NCBI GenBank assembly: GCA_902728285.1
Contig: CACVBU010000032.1
Span: forward strand, 62,001-126,000
Origin: Clytia hemisphaerica
Taxonomy: Eukaryota; Cnidaria; Hydrozoa; Leptothecata; Clytiidae
Length of the DNA stretch: 64,000 nucleotides
Reading direction: 5' to 3'
In this document: positions 23,550 to 34,200 of the stretch, piece after piece
Position numbering within the stretch: the stretch's first letter is position 1
Layout of the letters: every line of letters starts with the position of its first letter
Made by a program: the position numbers and the translations under genes
The notes under the pieces: generated by a model
What the model was told of the DNA's origin: nothing
Databases searched by the model: none
What the model saw: only the letters and a program-made list of their open reading frames with translations

Positions 23550-24160
23550 TTAGGCGATAACGGCGATTTCCGGAATTTTCGGCCGGAAAAAAATTTTCTT
23601 CAAAATTGGACTTGGCCATGTTTTGGGCATTGCTAACACGCTTCTTTCTTGTTAAAATTGTGCATAAAATCAAGAGAAAACTTATGATGAAATCTCGAGA
23701 AAATGCCAAAAAAAAAAGTTTTTAAGGCATATTTCCGGGATTTTCCGCCGGAATTTTCTTTAAATCGGGCTCCGTCACATTTTAGGTATTGCCATTTTGT
23801 ATCAGTGTGCAAAATTTTATGAAAAAAAATATAAAGTGCAGCTCGAGAAATTCAAGAAAAACTATTTTCCGGCGACGGCTGTTCCGGCGAGTTTTAAAAA
23901 GTTCCGGCTTCAAAAATCAGTTTTTAACAATTGAAATACGCTTGATGGTGGGCATTGCTATCGATAACGTTTTCGTGTCAAAAAAACAAAGAAATAGTAG
24001 GATAAAGTCCAATGAAATTCTGCAAAAAAAGGCGATTTCCGGCATTTTCGGCTGGGAAATTTTTCTCAAAATCGGACTCGGTCATGTTTTGGGCATTGCT
24101 AATACGCATCTTTGTGCAAAAAATCTGAAAGAAATAATGAGCCAGTCCCGAGAAAAGGTA
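23550..24160. repeat. Diverged tandem repeat of about 165 bp, four units
   Basis: Units begin with a (GC)GATTTCCGG-ATTTTCGGC(C/T)GG motif near 23560, 23730, 23865 and 24028. Each continues with AAATTTTTCTC-AAAATCGGACTC and a TTTTGGGCATTGCTA-ACACGC segment. The longest open frame across it (23789-24196) is a product of the repeat and not a supported gene. Confidence 0.7.
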
Positions 24161-24318
24161 AGAGACAAACGAACGGACGAACATAAGTTAATTTAAAGGA
24201 CCTCCGAGGTAGGCCCAAAAAGTGAAGAAAACTCATCTTGGAATTAGAAGAATGCATACGGATCGAAAAATTATCTTACCAGGAAATCCTCTGTCGTCGG
24301 CGCGGATTTTTTTTCCGT

Positions 24319-24530
24319 CAACGAACGAAGACCTACGCTAGCGGCCGAATACCTTTAAAACTTTAATGCGCGGTTTTCCAGCGGCCGAAGACCTACGCTA
24401 ACGACCGAAGACCTACAAATTTAATGTGCAATCAGTTTTCAGCGGCCGAAGACCTACACAAACGGCCGAAGACCTGCAAAACTTTGAAATTTGAGAATCT
24501 AAATCTGAGCCAGCGGACGAATACCTTTCT
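24319..24530. repeat. GCGGCCGAAGACCTAC short repeat cluster
   Basis: Seven or so copies of (A)CGGCCGAAGACCTAC, some with AGACCT changed to ATACCT. They occur as pairs separated by AT-rich spacers such as AAACTTTAATGCGCG. GC-rich against its surroundings, it lies directly upstream of the MULE gene. Confidence 0.8.
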
Positions 24531-24648
24531 TTGCCGCATGAAAGTTTTTCGCACCAAACTGCCGTTCAAGCGATAGATTTTTAATATTTCGTGAAATAAA
24601 TTCTTTCCGTGATAAGTCACATGAAAATATAATGGTATTCTTGTAAAC

Positions 24649-27600
24649 ATGGAGAGGGATTTGATTGCTGATATTTTTGAAGAAATCGAATCAAAGTATG
24701 AAATTGTTAAATTTTCTTGTGATGAAAATCATGAATGTGATATATCTTCCAGCACAGAGCTCAAAAACTTTATTGAAACCTACTCAAAATACACGGGTGA
24801 AACCTTGAAAATTAAAACACGAAAAAAGATCACTGAGAAGAGTATCTATTCGGTGCGAGCGTTTTATAGATGCTACCACGATACAAGGTCAATACAATGT
24901 CAAGTCAATATTGGAGAAGAAACCAACCAAAAGATTCAGGAATACTTTTTGTCCCTTTCAGATGTCGGTTAAGATTCTTAAAAGTGATTCTAATGACTAC
25001 CAACTCCATTTAGATGCACCATAGATATAGAGCATAAACACAATCACCCCGTGAATTCTCTTCATGCTTTAAGCTTTAAATCGATTTCAGAGGAAACGCA
25101 AAATGATATCAAAAAGCTATTTGAATCTGGTATGACTCCTTCACAAGCATATGCTGAGTTTCTAGGTGAATTTCGTAGGAAATGTGCTACCGACCTCGAA
25201 TTTCATCATAAAAAAGCTGACCGTAGCTGTTGTCCAAGACGCTTTGACTTCAATGTGCTGTATGCAAAATTTTGTGTTGAGCAGTTTGGCGGAAAGAATG
25301 GTCCAGATATGTTTGAATTATTAGAAGAAAAGATTCAGCTGCTCAAGGAAGAAGACAACGATATGCACATCGAATACAAAATTCATGACAGAAAAGAAAG
25401 TTCATCTTTGATCATTGCAATCTTGACACCTTTGATGAACCGAGTTCACAGAAAGGTTAGTTCTTGTATCTGTATGATGTCTTCAAAGCAGTTTTAAAGC
25501 AAAGTTGTACATTACAGTGTACTTACTCGCTTACTCAAATCTCACTTTACATTTTGAAATAATCTCAAATGTTGTGTTTAGCATTTTTCAGGGTTTTACT
25601 ATATTATAACACCCTGTATCACAGAACCGGTGGGACCCACTGGAAAAATCAGCCAAAAAATTTTTTTCGGTGAGAAAAATACCCTGAAATTTCATCACCA
25701 TCGGAAAACTACACTGAAATTTTGGCCATCCCACTGGATTTCTTAGTCGTAAACAATAGAATTTGAAATCTCCCCATTATAAGCACAAGATTTCGACTTT
25801 AAGCTTCTTCATTTTATCTCCATTGGATAATAAATTCTGAGGCAAGGGTGTATTATAGCAATTTATAACAGTGTATAATACCTATTATATTGTAGCCATC
25901 TAAAACGTTTGATATAACATATCTCTCTCATCAGGTCAGACAATCGTCAGAGCTTATGTTTATCGACTCGACTTCAAATTTGGACGAGCACAATCTACGT
26001 TTCTTTCTGCTTTGTACACATTCAATGGCAGGAGCATTACCTTTAGGTATTATATAACAGATTTATTTGTGTGTTTGTTTGTAGTCTAATTTGTTGTTAT
26101 AACCAAATAAGTAAGAGCTTCTTTGAGGGTCTAAGGATATTTACTTGTAAGATTGAAAAAGCAGAACCTTGAATAGTTATTCTTGTATTCTTCACACAGG
26201 AATTTTGATAACAAGTGATGAGCAGGAACAAACACTGGATGAAGCCTTTTCAATGTTCAAGGGTCTTTTACCCGAAAACTCCTTTTATGGATCGCAAGGA
26301 CCTCAAATGATAATGACAGATAACTGTGATGAGCTCAGGAATTGTCTTCGAAGAGCATGGCCAAACGCAGTCTTGTATCTTTGCACGTTCCACATTTTAC
26401 AGCAAGTTTGGCGGTGGTTATTCGAAAAAGAACACCGAGTTAGCAAAGAGGATCGAGTGGTCATAATGAAGTATTTTAGATCAATTGTGTACGCCCAAAC
26501 AACAGAGGAATTAGATGAAAAATTTGAAGAATTTATGGAGTTGGACATGATTGAACACAATCACTCTTGTAAAAGTTATTTTGAAGACCTTGCAAAAATC
26601 GAAAGGGCCTGGGCTCTTTGTTATCGCAAAGATGCTTTGACTCGTGGATCACATACTAACAATTATGTTGAAGCGCAATTTGGTGTTGTTAAAGATGGCA
26701 TTTTGCGAAGACAAAGACAATTCAATGTGAATATGCTACTAGATAAGCTGATGAGTGAATTTGAACAACACTTCAAGATCAAATTATTGTCAGTGGCAGA
26801 CGGAAGTTTTGATGGTACATACAGCAGCCGATATGGAGGAGGGAAATACCAAATACCAGGTGAGGAAAATCATTTGAATCGAAAAATGAATTGTTTAAAG
26901 AAATCCCCTATCTATGTAATCTCTTTTTCGGATATCGTTGATTTATGAATGAGTTTTCAACGTATCTTTTGTTAAAATTATGCTTCTTTTTTATTTTTCC
27001 ACCCTTTATCCTTATCAATTTTAAAAGTCTCACCCTGGAGATATTCTTTCGTTTTGGTCGATTTTCACTCTGGTATTCTTATAGGGACCATTCTTATAAA
27101 AAAGTGTGTAGTGCATTGAAGACACCAATGGATGGTTTAACAAATAAAATATCTGTTTCTTTTCTTTTAGTTGACTACAATGTGGATGAGAATGTTAAAA
27201 AATTGGCAGCAAATCTTTTTACTGTTGCTAGCAGACGAGATTCAAATACCGTCTATTGTGTCGATACGTCGATAGGTCGATGTGAATGCCCTCAAGGAAT
27301 GAATGGTTCAACTTGTTGGCACCAGTTTCTCCTATGGTCAAAATTCAAAGAGTCGTCTTTCAATTTTCTTCCAGTATTTGATCCAGAAGCCAAGAAAGAG
27401 TTGACAGAAATCGCAATAGGATCTTCCCTTGAGACACACTTTTACGACTCCATTCATTGCTACGCCATGGGCACTATTGACACAATACCAAACAGAAGTG
27501 CAGATTTAATCGAGGAAAGAGAAATTGAGTGTGAAAAAAGCACAGCAAATTCTTATTCTGAGATTTCTATTCCTAACCCTACGACAACGACTGATATTAT

Positions 27601-28015
27601 TAAACAGTTTGACGAGTTTCATCATAATGTGAAAGAAGAATTGCTGAGTGGAAACCAAGAATTACGGAAATCTATGGGAAAGTTCTTAGGTCGTTATGAA
27701 AAATTCTCAACAAATCAACGCAATTCCGCACTACAAAGCTTTGGAACAGTTTTTGTAGGTAAAAGTAAGGGAAAAATAAAAGTCCAACCAACGGCAGTCT
27801 CTAGACGTGTTTCTCAAATTGGTAGTCGTCAAAGACAAAGCAATAACAAAACAAATCCATTACCTGGTCGAAGAATCACATCGAAAAGAAAACACAAGCT
27901 TACTGAAGTTGTAAATTTAAATGTTCCCTCTGCAAAAAAGGCAGGAACTACTATGAAAAGCAACACAAAGTATCCTAAGAAAAAACTAACAAAATTAGAA
28001 CAAAAGAACAACTAG
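24649..28015 (+). CDS. MULE-transposase-derived protein with SWIM zinc finger, four exons
   Basis: Exons 24649-25455, 25935-26046, 26200-26859 and 27171-28015 join with matching phases. The first holds a DNA-binding-like region with Y-R-C-Y-H, C-P-F-Q-M and H-K-H-N-H-P. Exons 2 and 3 form the MULE domain: F-I-D-S-T (first Asp), M-T-D-N-C-D-E-L (second Asp), the L-C-T-F-H-I-L-Q motif and a candidate Glu in N-Y-V-E-A-Q-F. Exon 4 has a SWIM finger, C-E-C-P-Q-G-x4-C-W-H-Q, and a long Lys/Arg-rich tail. Mutator-like transposases cut and paste DNA; introns and lack of visible terminal repeats could mean a host-captured gene. Two single-base frame changes interrupt exon 1, near 24946-24951 (run of five T) and near 25010-25014. 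These are either recent inactivation or sequence errors. A poly(A) signal-like AATAAA lies near 28064. Confidence 0.78.
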
Positions 28016-28528
28016 AGTGATTTTTTTTTCATTTGGAAAATGTATTTAAAATCAAATTGACCTAATAAAAGCCATTGTTTCAAAGTCTGTTTTTTCAATT
28101 TTAGTTCAGAAATATTATGGGAGAAGCCAATATATAGGGGTGGCAGGGTTCATTTTTTAATAGAATTATTAATTCTGAAAATTTGCATCGAACTTATGGA
28201 AACTTTGGCATCGATAGTTTTGAAAATTCCAAAATAATTTTGCATGTTACTATGACAAGCCTTAATGTGTCTATGCTAAAAGTACTAGCATTGTTACTGT
28301 TACTATGGAAATTTTGGAAATTTTGCTTCTTTTCATGTAGTACACGTTTTTTATAAGAACTGAAATTTGGTCAAAACTAGGAATAAATTAAGAACAATGC
28401 GGGCCTCACATTTCAGAAACAACTAAGGAAGTACTGCATTTAAAAACATTTTAAAGTAAATGGGTAGTCTTTTTTCCAAATATAATGAGCTTCAAAGAAA
28501 TTTTATAATGTTTTTTTATACATAATGT

Positions 28529-28897
28529 TTAGTTATTGCTGCTGTGTTTCTTCTTCTTGTGTTGCTTTAGGTTATCTTTACGACTGAATGGCTTGCCACA
28601 GATTTCACAAAGAAATGATTTTGATTTTGTGTGTGTTGAAATATGTCTTTTCAGCTTAGACGGGTTTTCAAATGCCATATCACATTGTTCACATTTGTGT
28701 TGGCGGATGTGTTTTGCGTTTTTGTGTCCTTTCAAGGCTTTTTCTGACATATATTTGTTACCACATTCATCGCATTTGAATATTTCACCACATGAGCTGA
28801 CGTGTTCTGTCAGTCGTTTCAAAGACGTATAACGTTCTCTACATATTGCACAGGGCTCCAGCTCTATCATACCAATCTTTGCCTTTTCGTTGTAATC
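28529..28897 (-). CDS. C2H2 zinc-finger protein, last exon
   Basis: The frame from the acceptor near 28897 (TTTTAG then GATTAC) to the stop at 28529 encodes four zinc fingers. Finger 1 is C-x2-C-x12-H-x4-C; fingers 2-4 are regular C2H2 (C-D-E-C-G-N-K-Y, C-E-Q-C-D-M-A-F, C-E-I-C-G-K-P-F-S-R). Linkers depart from T-G-E-K-P. The basic C-terminus ends K-K-K-H-S-S-N-N. An internal ATG lies at 28870, but the frame is open upstream to the splice site, so more 5' exons are expected and none could be located. It is probably a nuclear DNA-binding protein. It converges on the MULE gene with a 0.5-kb gap. Confidence 0.72.
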   Translation of the reverse strand, partial: DYNEKAKIGMIELEPCAICRERYTSLKRLTEHVSSCGEIFKCDECGNKYMSEKALKGHKNAKHIRQHKCEQCDMAFENPSKLKRHISTHTKSKSFLCEICGKPFSRKDNLKQHKKKKHSSNN

Positions 28898-29256
28898 CTA
28901 AAACAAAACCCGGGACGCCATGAATATAAGCTATAATCGAGCTATACTCTATTAGTAGGGAAACTGACAAATTAGCCTATGGTTCAGGTGCATCATATCC
29001 AGACTGATTGGTTCCCACTGATTGATTGATACCCAATCTTAAGGTGAGTTTGAATTTGATTTTCTTCAGGATTTATCATTAAAAGGCTTGGTAACCTAAT
29101 GACTTAAGTGAAAAATCAAGCTGTGTATTACCATTTACTGCAAAATCTTTGTGAGGTTGGGGGAAGCGTGGTAAAGAGAAGCTCATTGTTGGTTATAGTC
29201 TAGAGAAGGATTTCTTTTTTTGATTCGTAATTTTTTGTCCTTTTTGTTTGAAACTT

Positions 29257-29562
29257 TTAAAGGGATAACCAGATAAAATATGAAAATTGGCTAAAAGATT
29301 CTTTACACAGTCCTTAGTAAGCCCTCCAAATATTTTTGAGAAATAACATTCCAGATTCAAGATATGACAATTAGAAATCTCAGTTTTTCGTACCTCATAC
29401 GTACCTCATGTTGAAATTCTATTGTCTTCCAGCAGAAATTAAAAATTACCTAAATATTTCGACTTTGAAAAACAAGTAGCCTGTAAAATTTGGAGGTTTT
29501 GCTAAGGACTATGGAAGCAATCTTTGGGCTGAATTTTATTTTTTATCTGCTTATCCCTTTAA
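29257..29562. mobile_element. TTAA-flanked MITE, 306 bp (piggyBac-type)
   Basis: TTAA at 29257-29260 and 29559-29562 borders AGGGATAACCAGATAAAA and TTTTATCTGCTTATCCCT, inverted with one mismatch. Size and ends match the element at 8788-9090. No coding sequence. Confidence 0.8.
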
Positions 29563-30035
29563 AGTTGCTGCCCTAGAAATGAGATTTTCACTTGTATTTG
29601 TAAAACATCATGATCAGATTTCATCTCGGGTTCTTTATGTTGTGCGAAAAAATTGTAACCTATAATTGCTTGCACGCCTCAATTTTCAACAAAAAGCAAG
29701 TATCTTCCTAACAGGTGGACATAATTATGAAAGTCTTCCAGAACTTGGAACAAGCTTACGCTGCACTTGAGCTTTACGATTTATGAACATGGTAGTATAC
29801 TCCAGTTGAACGCGACTGTTTGGGTAATTTCGTTTTTGTTTTTATTTTTCAGGGTTCATCAAGTCCACATCATTCAGTGTATAGCTACTCTGGTCAATCT
29901 GGATTTACATTAGATAGCTTGGTTATACAAAGCTAACTTGGATTCACACAGTTAACTCAGATTTAAAGGATTCCCCTCGATTCACTTGGCTCGCCAGAAT
30001 ACACTTGGAGTACTTTGTTTTACTCAGTTTATTTG
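29563..30035. other. Gene-free stretch leading into a minisatellite
   Basis: Nothing coding is supported. From about 29890 diverged GGCT(A/C)ACTTG-like words appear, which seem to be worn copies of the following minisatellite. Confidence 0.4.
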
Positions 30036-30340
30036 GTTTTACACGGCTCAATTGATATTACTCATCGGCTCAATTGATACTACTCGGCTCACTTGATATT
30101 ACTTAGCTCACTTGATATTACTCGGCTCACTTGATATTACTCGGCTAACTTGATAATGTTTGGCTAACTTGATAATGTTCGGCTCACTTGATACTACTCA
30201 GCTAACTTGAAATTACTCAGCTAACTTGATATTACTCGGCTAACTTGATATTACTCAGCTAACTTGACACTACTCAGCTAACTTGATATTACTCGGCTAA
30301 CTTGATAGTACTCGGCTCACTTGATTCAATTAACTTGTGT
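30036..30340. repeat. 19-bp minisatellite, about 16 copies
   Basis: The unit CGGCTAACTTGATATTACT, with a C/A change at position 6 and a few 3' variants, is repeated head to tail. Copies are very similar in the centre and diverge outward, especially on the left (29890-30036). Confidence 0.9.
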
Positions 30341-31259
30341 TTCATTTGGGTAACTCAGATTTCCGAGGCTAAACCAGAATTTATGATTTTTTTTGACATT
30401 TCATTGTTTACCACTTACTTGCTCAGCTTTTTTAACTTGTTAAAAAACAATAGGTTATTAAAATAAATATACATTATATTTGAAACTGACGTATTTATCA
30501 TTTTTTTTACATTCCCCTTTTCAAAACATGATATCGATCGAAGCATCCCGTAGTTCAATCGGCAACTTTAACGGGACAAGGCAATATGATCTCCGCTCAA
30601 TTTATCGTCATTTAGTAGTCAACTCTTCTATTTCAAGCAAAACTTCAAAACTTTCTTTGTCTGTGGTCATGGAAGAACTCTCCATATCAGACGACTTGTG
30701 AAATAGTGACGGGAGATTTTTTTACTATCTTTACAAAGTGACAATCAATTTTGCAAACGAAGGGTACAATTTTCCCTTCAAAAAAAAGGGGGGGGTGGGG
30801 TGAAATAGTGAAGGGAGAATTTTTTTAGTACCTTTAAAAGTGACAATGTCTAGATATATTACATGTTAAAAACTGCTATTGATATTTACATATTCAGGAA
30901 CTCTTGCTCCTTACACAACCCTTTAGGAATGCAAATTGGGTCGTCCAGTTGTTTGATCATCGATCCCTACAATGAGAAAAAAAACAGTAGACTCCCGGTT
31001 ATTCGAAGCTCCAAGGGGGATGAGAATTTACTTTGAATAACTGAAAAATTCGTTTTAAGATTAATCAATCAATTCATTTTAATCAATCTACTGTAAGTCA
31101 TAAGATAAAACAAAAGCGGAAATTATAGAAAAATCAATTTTGCGGATTATTTTTCAAATTAACCCTGTAGCAAGTATCCTTGTATTTTGTCTTTATTACG
31201 GATTTTTTTAGCTGGGCCTTCACGCCCTTGGGCGCCTTGTGTTTGTTAAAACATCTCAC
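30341..31259. other. 3' region of the SET gene, exons unresolved
   Basis: On the minus strand, two short open stretches could be terminal exons of the SET gene: one at about 30894-30967 after TTGTAG, and one ending in TGA near 30617 with an Asp/Glu/Ser-rich peptide. Neither joins in phase to the exon at 31260-31303, so I do not call them. A G-rich run lies at about 30786-30800. Confidence 0.3.
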
Positions 31260-34200
31260 CTTTCTGATGTAAGAGAGCTCGTTAATGGAGCCAAGTATTT
31301 GTTCTAAAATGGAACAATAAAAAATGAAGAATATAGATGTGTGATTACACAGACTGAAAAGTTCAATATTGACTTTTAAAACTATCTATTATTCAAAAGT
31401 TTTAATCTGTAACTATACCATTCTGCAATATCTAAATGTTAAAATTTTCTAATGATCTGCAGAGGTCTGAGTCTAAAACAGTCTAAATAAATTGATTGAC
31501 TTAAAGGAAACTAAAACTGACTGCTTCTCTTACCATTTTTCTCCATACCATGTTTTCTTCGGAATCATAATAGTCATACCTGTTAAAACAATCAACCAAT
31601 AACTATTCAAAATTCATATCTATAAACTGGCAAATTTGCGCAACACCCAGCAACACCACATTAAGCTAAACTTTACCAATTTTCTGTAACTTAGAGGCCT
31701 ATCATGTAGTAGTTGAGCCATTGGTTTCCAGGCCTTGTGAATAAAAAATTGGTTTCCCAGCCTTGTGAGTAAAGACTTCAAAGAATATAATAAAAAGCCA
31801 CAAATGTGTCTTGCCACGCGATTTAGATAACATTCATGTTCGGCTAGGTTCGGCCTTTTTGTTCTTCGTCCAACTCGCCCAAGAACAACCAAGAATGACT
31901 TAGATCGTCCAAGATTGGACTGGGTCGGTTAAGTTTGGCCTTACTTTTTTATAATCCATTTTATGAAAGATCGAGTCCAAACCAGGCTGATCTACGAAGC
32001 CGAAAAATATCAAAACAACATTTGGGCGCCAAGTCAGAAAAAGAAGACATTCCATTGCGAATCATTGCAAAATCGAATTTTTCTGTTTTTTCAATAGTTA
32101 TAAACTTGAAAGAAAATGTTGTTGTGTTTTTTTTTTCATAACAAAGTTTTTTAATTTATGCTGTCCAGTCGAGTGGTAAAACTGGATGACTAACAACAGT
32201 TGTAATTATTCCTCGTGTTGTTAGTCTTAGTTTTCAGGTTTTCTTTTAGCAATTTTGTTTAACGAAACAAAACATTTTCTTTTGGTGGTGGAAATTATTA
32301 AAGATTGTTTGGAAGAAAGAAATGAATCGATGATTCATAATCAGGTAGGACAGATTCAGACACCCGGATGTAAGCATTTTTCTTTTTGAAACTAAGTGGA
32401 TAACTCTACGCTTATAACACCCTCTTGCCTGAAACCTCTAAATTTCCATTCATAGTTTATGATTTTGAAAGGATTATTTTTTTGTGAGGAAAGGTTTGTT
32501 TCTTTTTTGAACGAACCATAGGCTGACCCAGGTTGACCCTAAAAAGATAAATGTTTCCCGTCCACCAGCCAACTTACCGGATTTCCGTTCCTTGCTCAAT
32601 ATCTTGGGATGCGACAAGGTAAAGACGAACTTTTTGATCCACTATCTGTCTTTTCATTATTGCATTGGCTAGGCACTTTGGTGAATCGTTGATATATTTT
32701 CCGTAGCCTTCCATCAATGTTGCATCCAAACTGAAGAGAGAAATTGTTGAACTCAAACTAATATCACTAGTCTCATTCAAATTAAAATCAAATCAAATCT
32801 GAATCTAAATCTAAATTTTTTTCTTAGACCAGACCAAATTGACTAGTTGTTTTTGACCTTAGAATAAAAAAAAATTAAGCTCATTTGGCAGCACCTATTT
32901 AACTGACTACCTTATTAAGGTAAGTTTTTAACAACACTTACCTTATGGTATTTATTTTTGCGTGTTAGAAATTTTCGATTTCGAAATTTCAAAATGACTG
33001 ATTTAGCTATTCAAGCTAAATCAGTCATTTTCTTGCTTTATTCCCACCAAGGATTTATTATACACTGGATATACAAGTAACAGATTTTTGCCGATTTCTC
33101 GTGTACTAGCTATGTCCGCAGTAATGATAGTATTGTTCACTCTCCTTCCCTCATTAAATGATTTTTCGAAGCATTTATATTGCATTTCTTATCGAAAATC
33201 ACTCAACCAATTCCCAAAAGAGACTTAAAACTTTCCTGTGAGAGTCAGATTCTTCCACTTAATTGCTAATTTTAAGTCGTTATGACGTTTCAAGCTGTGA
33301 GAAAGATGCAAAAGACGTGTTATGTATAAGAAACTTAATGTTGACACCAGAAATTTTCAAACTTCAACCTCAAAAAAACCACTTTACCACCACGTGCCTC
33401 CAAAGGATTTTCATACCACAGTGGAGCCAAGACACTCAAGTCTTATGTATGTTAATTTCAGCTCTTCTGGGGACAGTCTTGGAAAGATATTTCCAATTGA
33501 AAATTTCGTGTCACTATAAGCATTTTGTCTGAATTTCTTGTCTAATGATGTTTTTCTCACATTACATTTCACAAATGTATCCAGCTCGGAATGCTAGCCT
33601 TACTTTCAAACTTTTTTTCTGCAAATGTACAAAAAGAAAGAGCTAGAGAACTTTTTAAAAATAAGACTGATAAACATTTTTAAAAATCAGACATCTTCGA
33701 GCCGCCATGACAGTTGTCCTTTGCGGACAAAGCTAGAACATCAATTGTTTTCTGAAACAATGAAAATACAATGATCGCTCTCCATCGTTTTATGAGTCGT
33801 TTATCCAGTGTATAATAAATCTTTGTTCCCACTTTTTGAAAATGCCTTTTGCAAAATTTAATACACGCAAAAGTTTCCAGAAACTGGCAATCGTGAAATT
33901 TAATACACGCAAAACACATTACCTCAAAAAAATTTGTTTGTAACATGCGAAAATAAATACCATTAAAGGTAAGACCAAAAGGGTACAAAACTAGCTTTTT
34001 TAAATTGCTAATATGAAAGTAAGACACCTGTATCATTATCTTACCATCGTAATTTCCCATCGATGTCTGAAACACCATCATAAATAAAACATCCATGTCC
34101 ATCTCTTTCATAATTTATCCGTCTTTCATCAGCTTCTTCGATAGAAACCAGTTCACCTGTCAATAGAACAAAACGTAAATAATCGCACAATGTTTTCGAA

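Noticed and set aside
23789..24196. 135-codon open frame
   Set aside because: It follows the 165-bp tandem repeat and its content changes frame between units, so it is incidental.
25600..25890. Possible MITE in the first intron of the MULE gene
   Set aside because: Words such as CCCACTGGA occur in both directions, but no consistent ends or target duplication could be set.
30480..30701. 73-codon plus-strand frame
   Set aside because: The reverse strand of the same DNA gives an equally plausible acidic exon for the SET gene; neither could be supported by phase.
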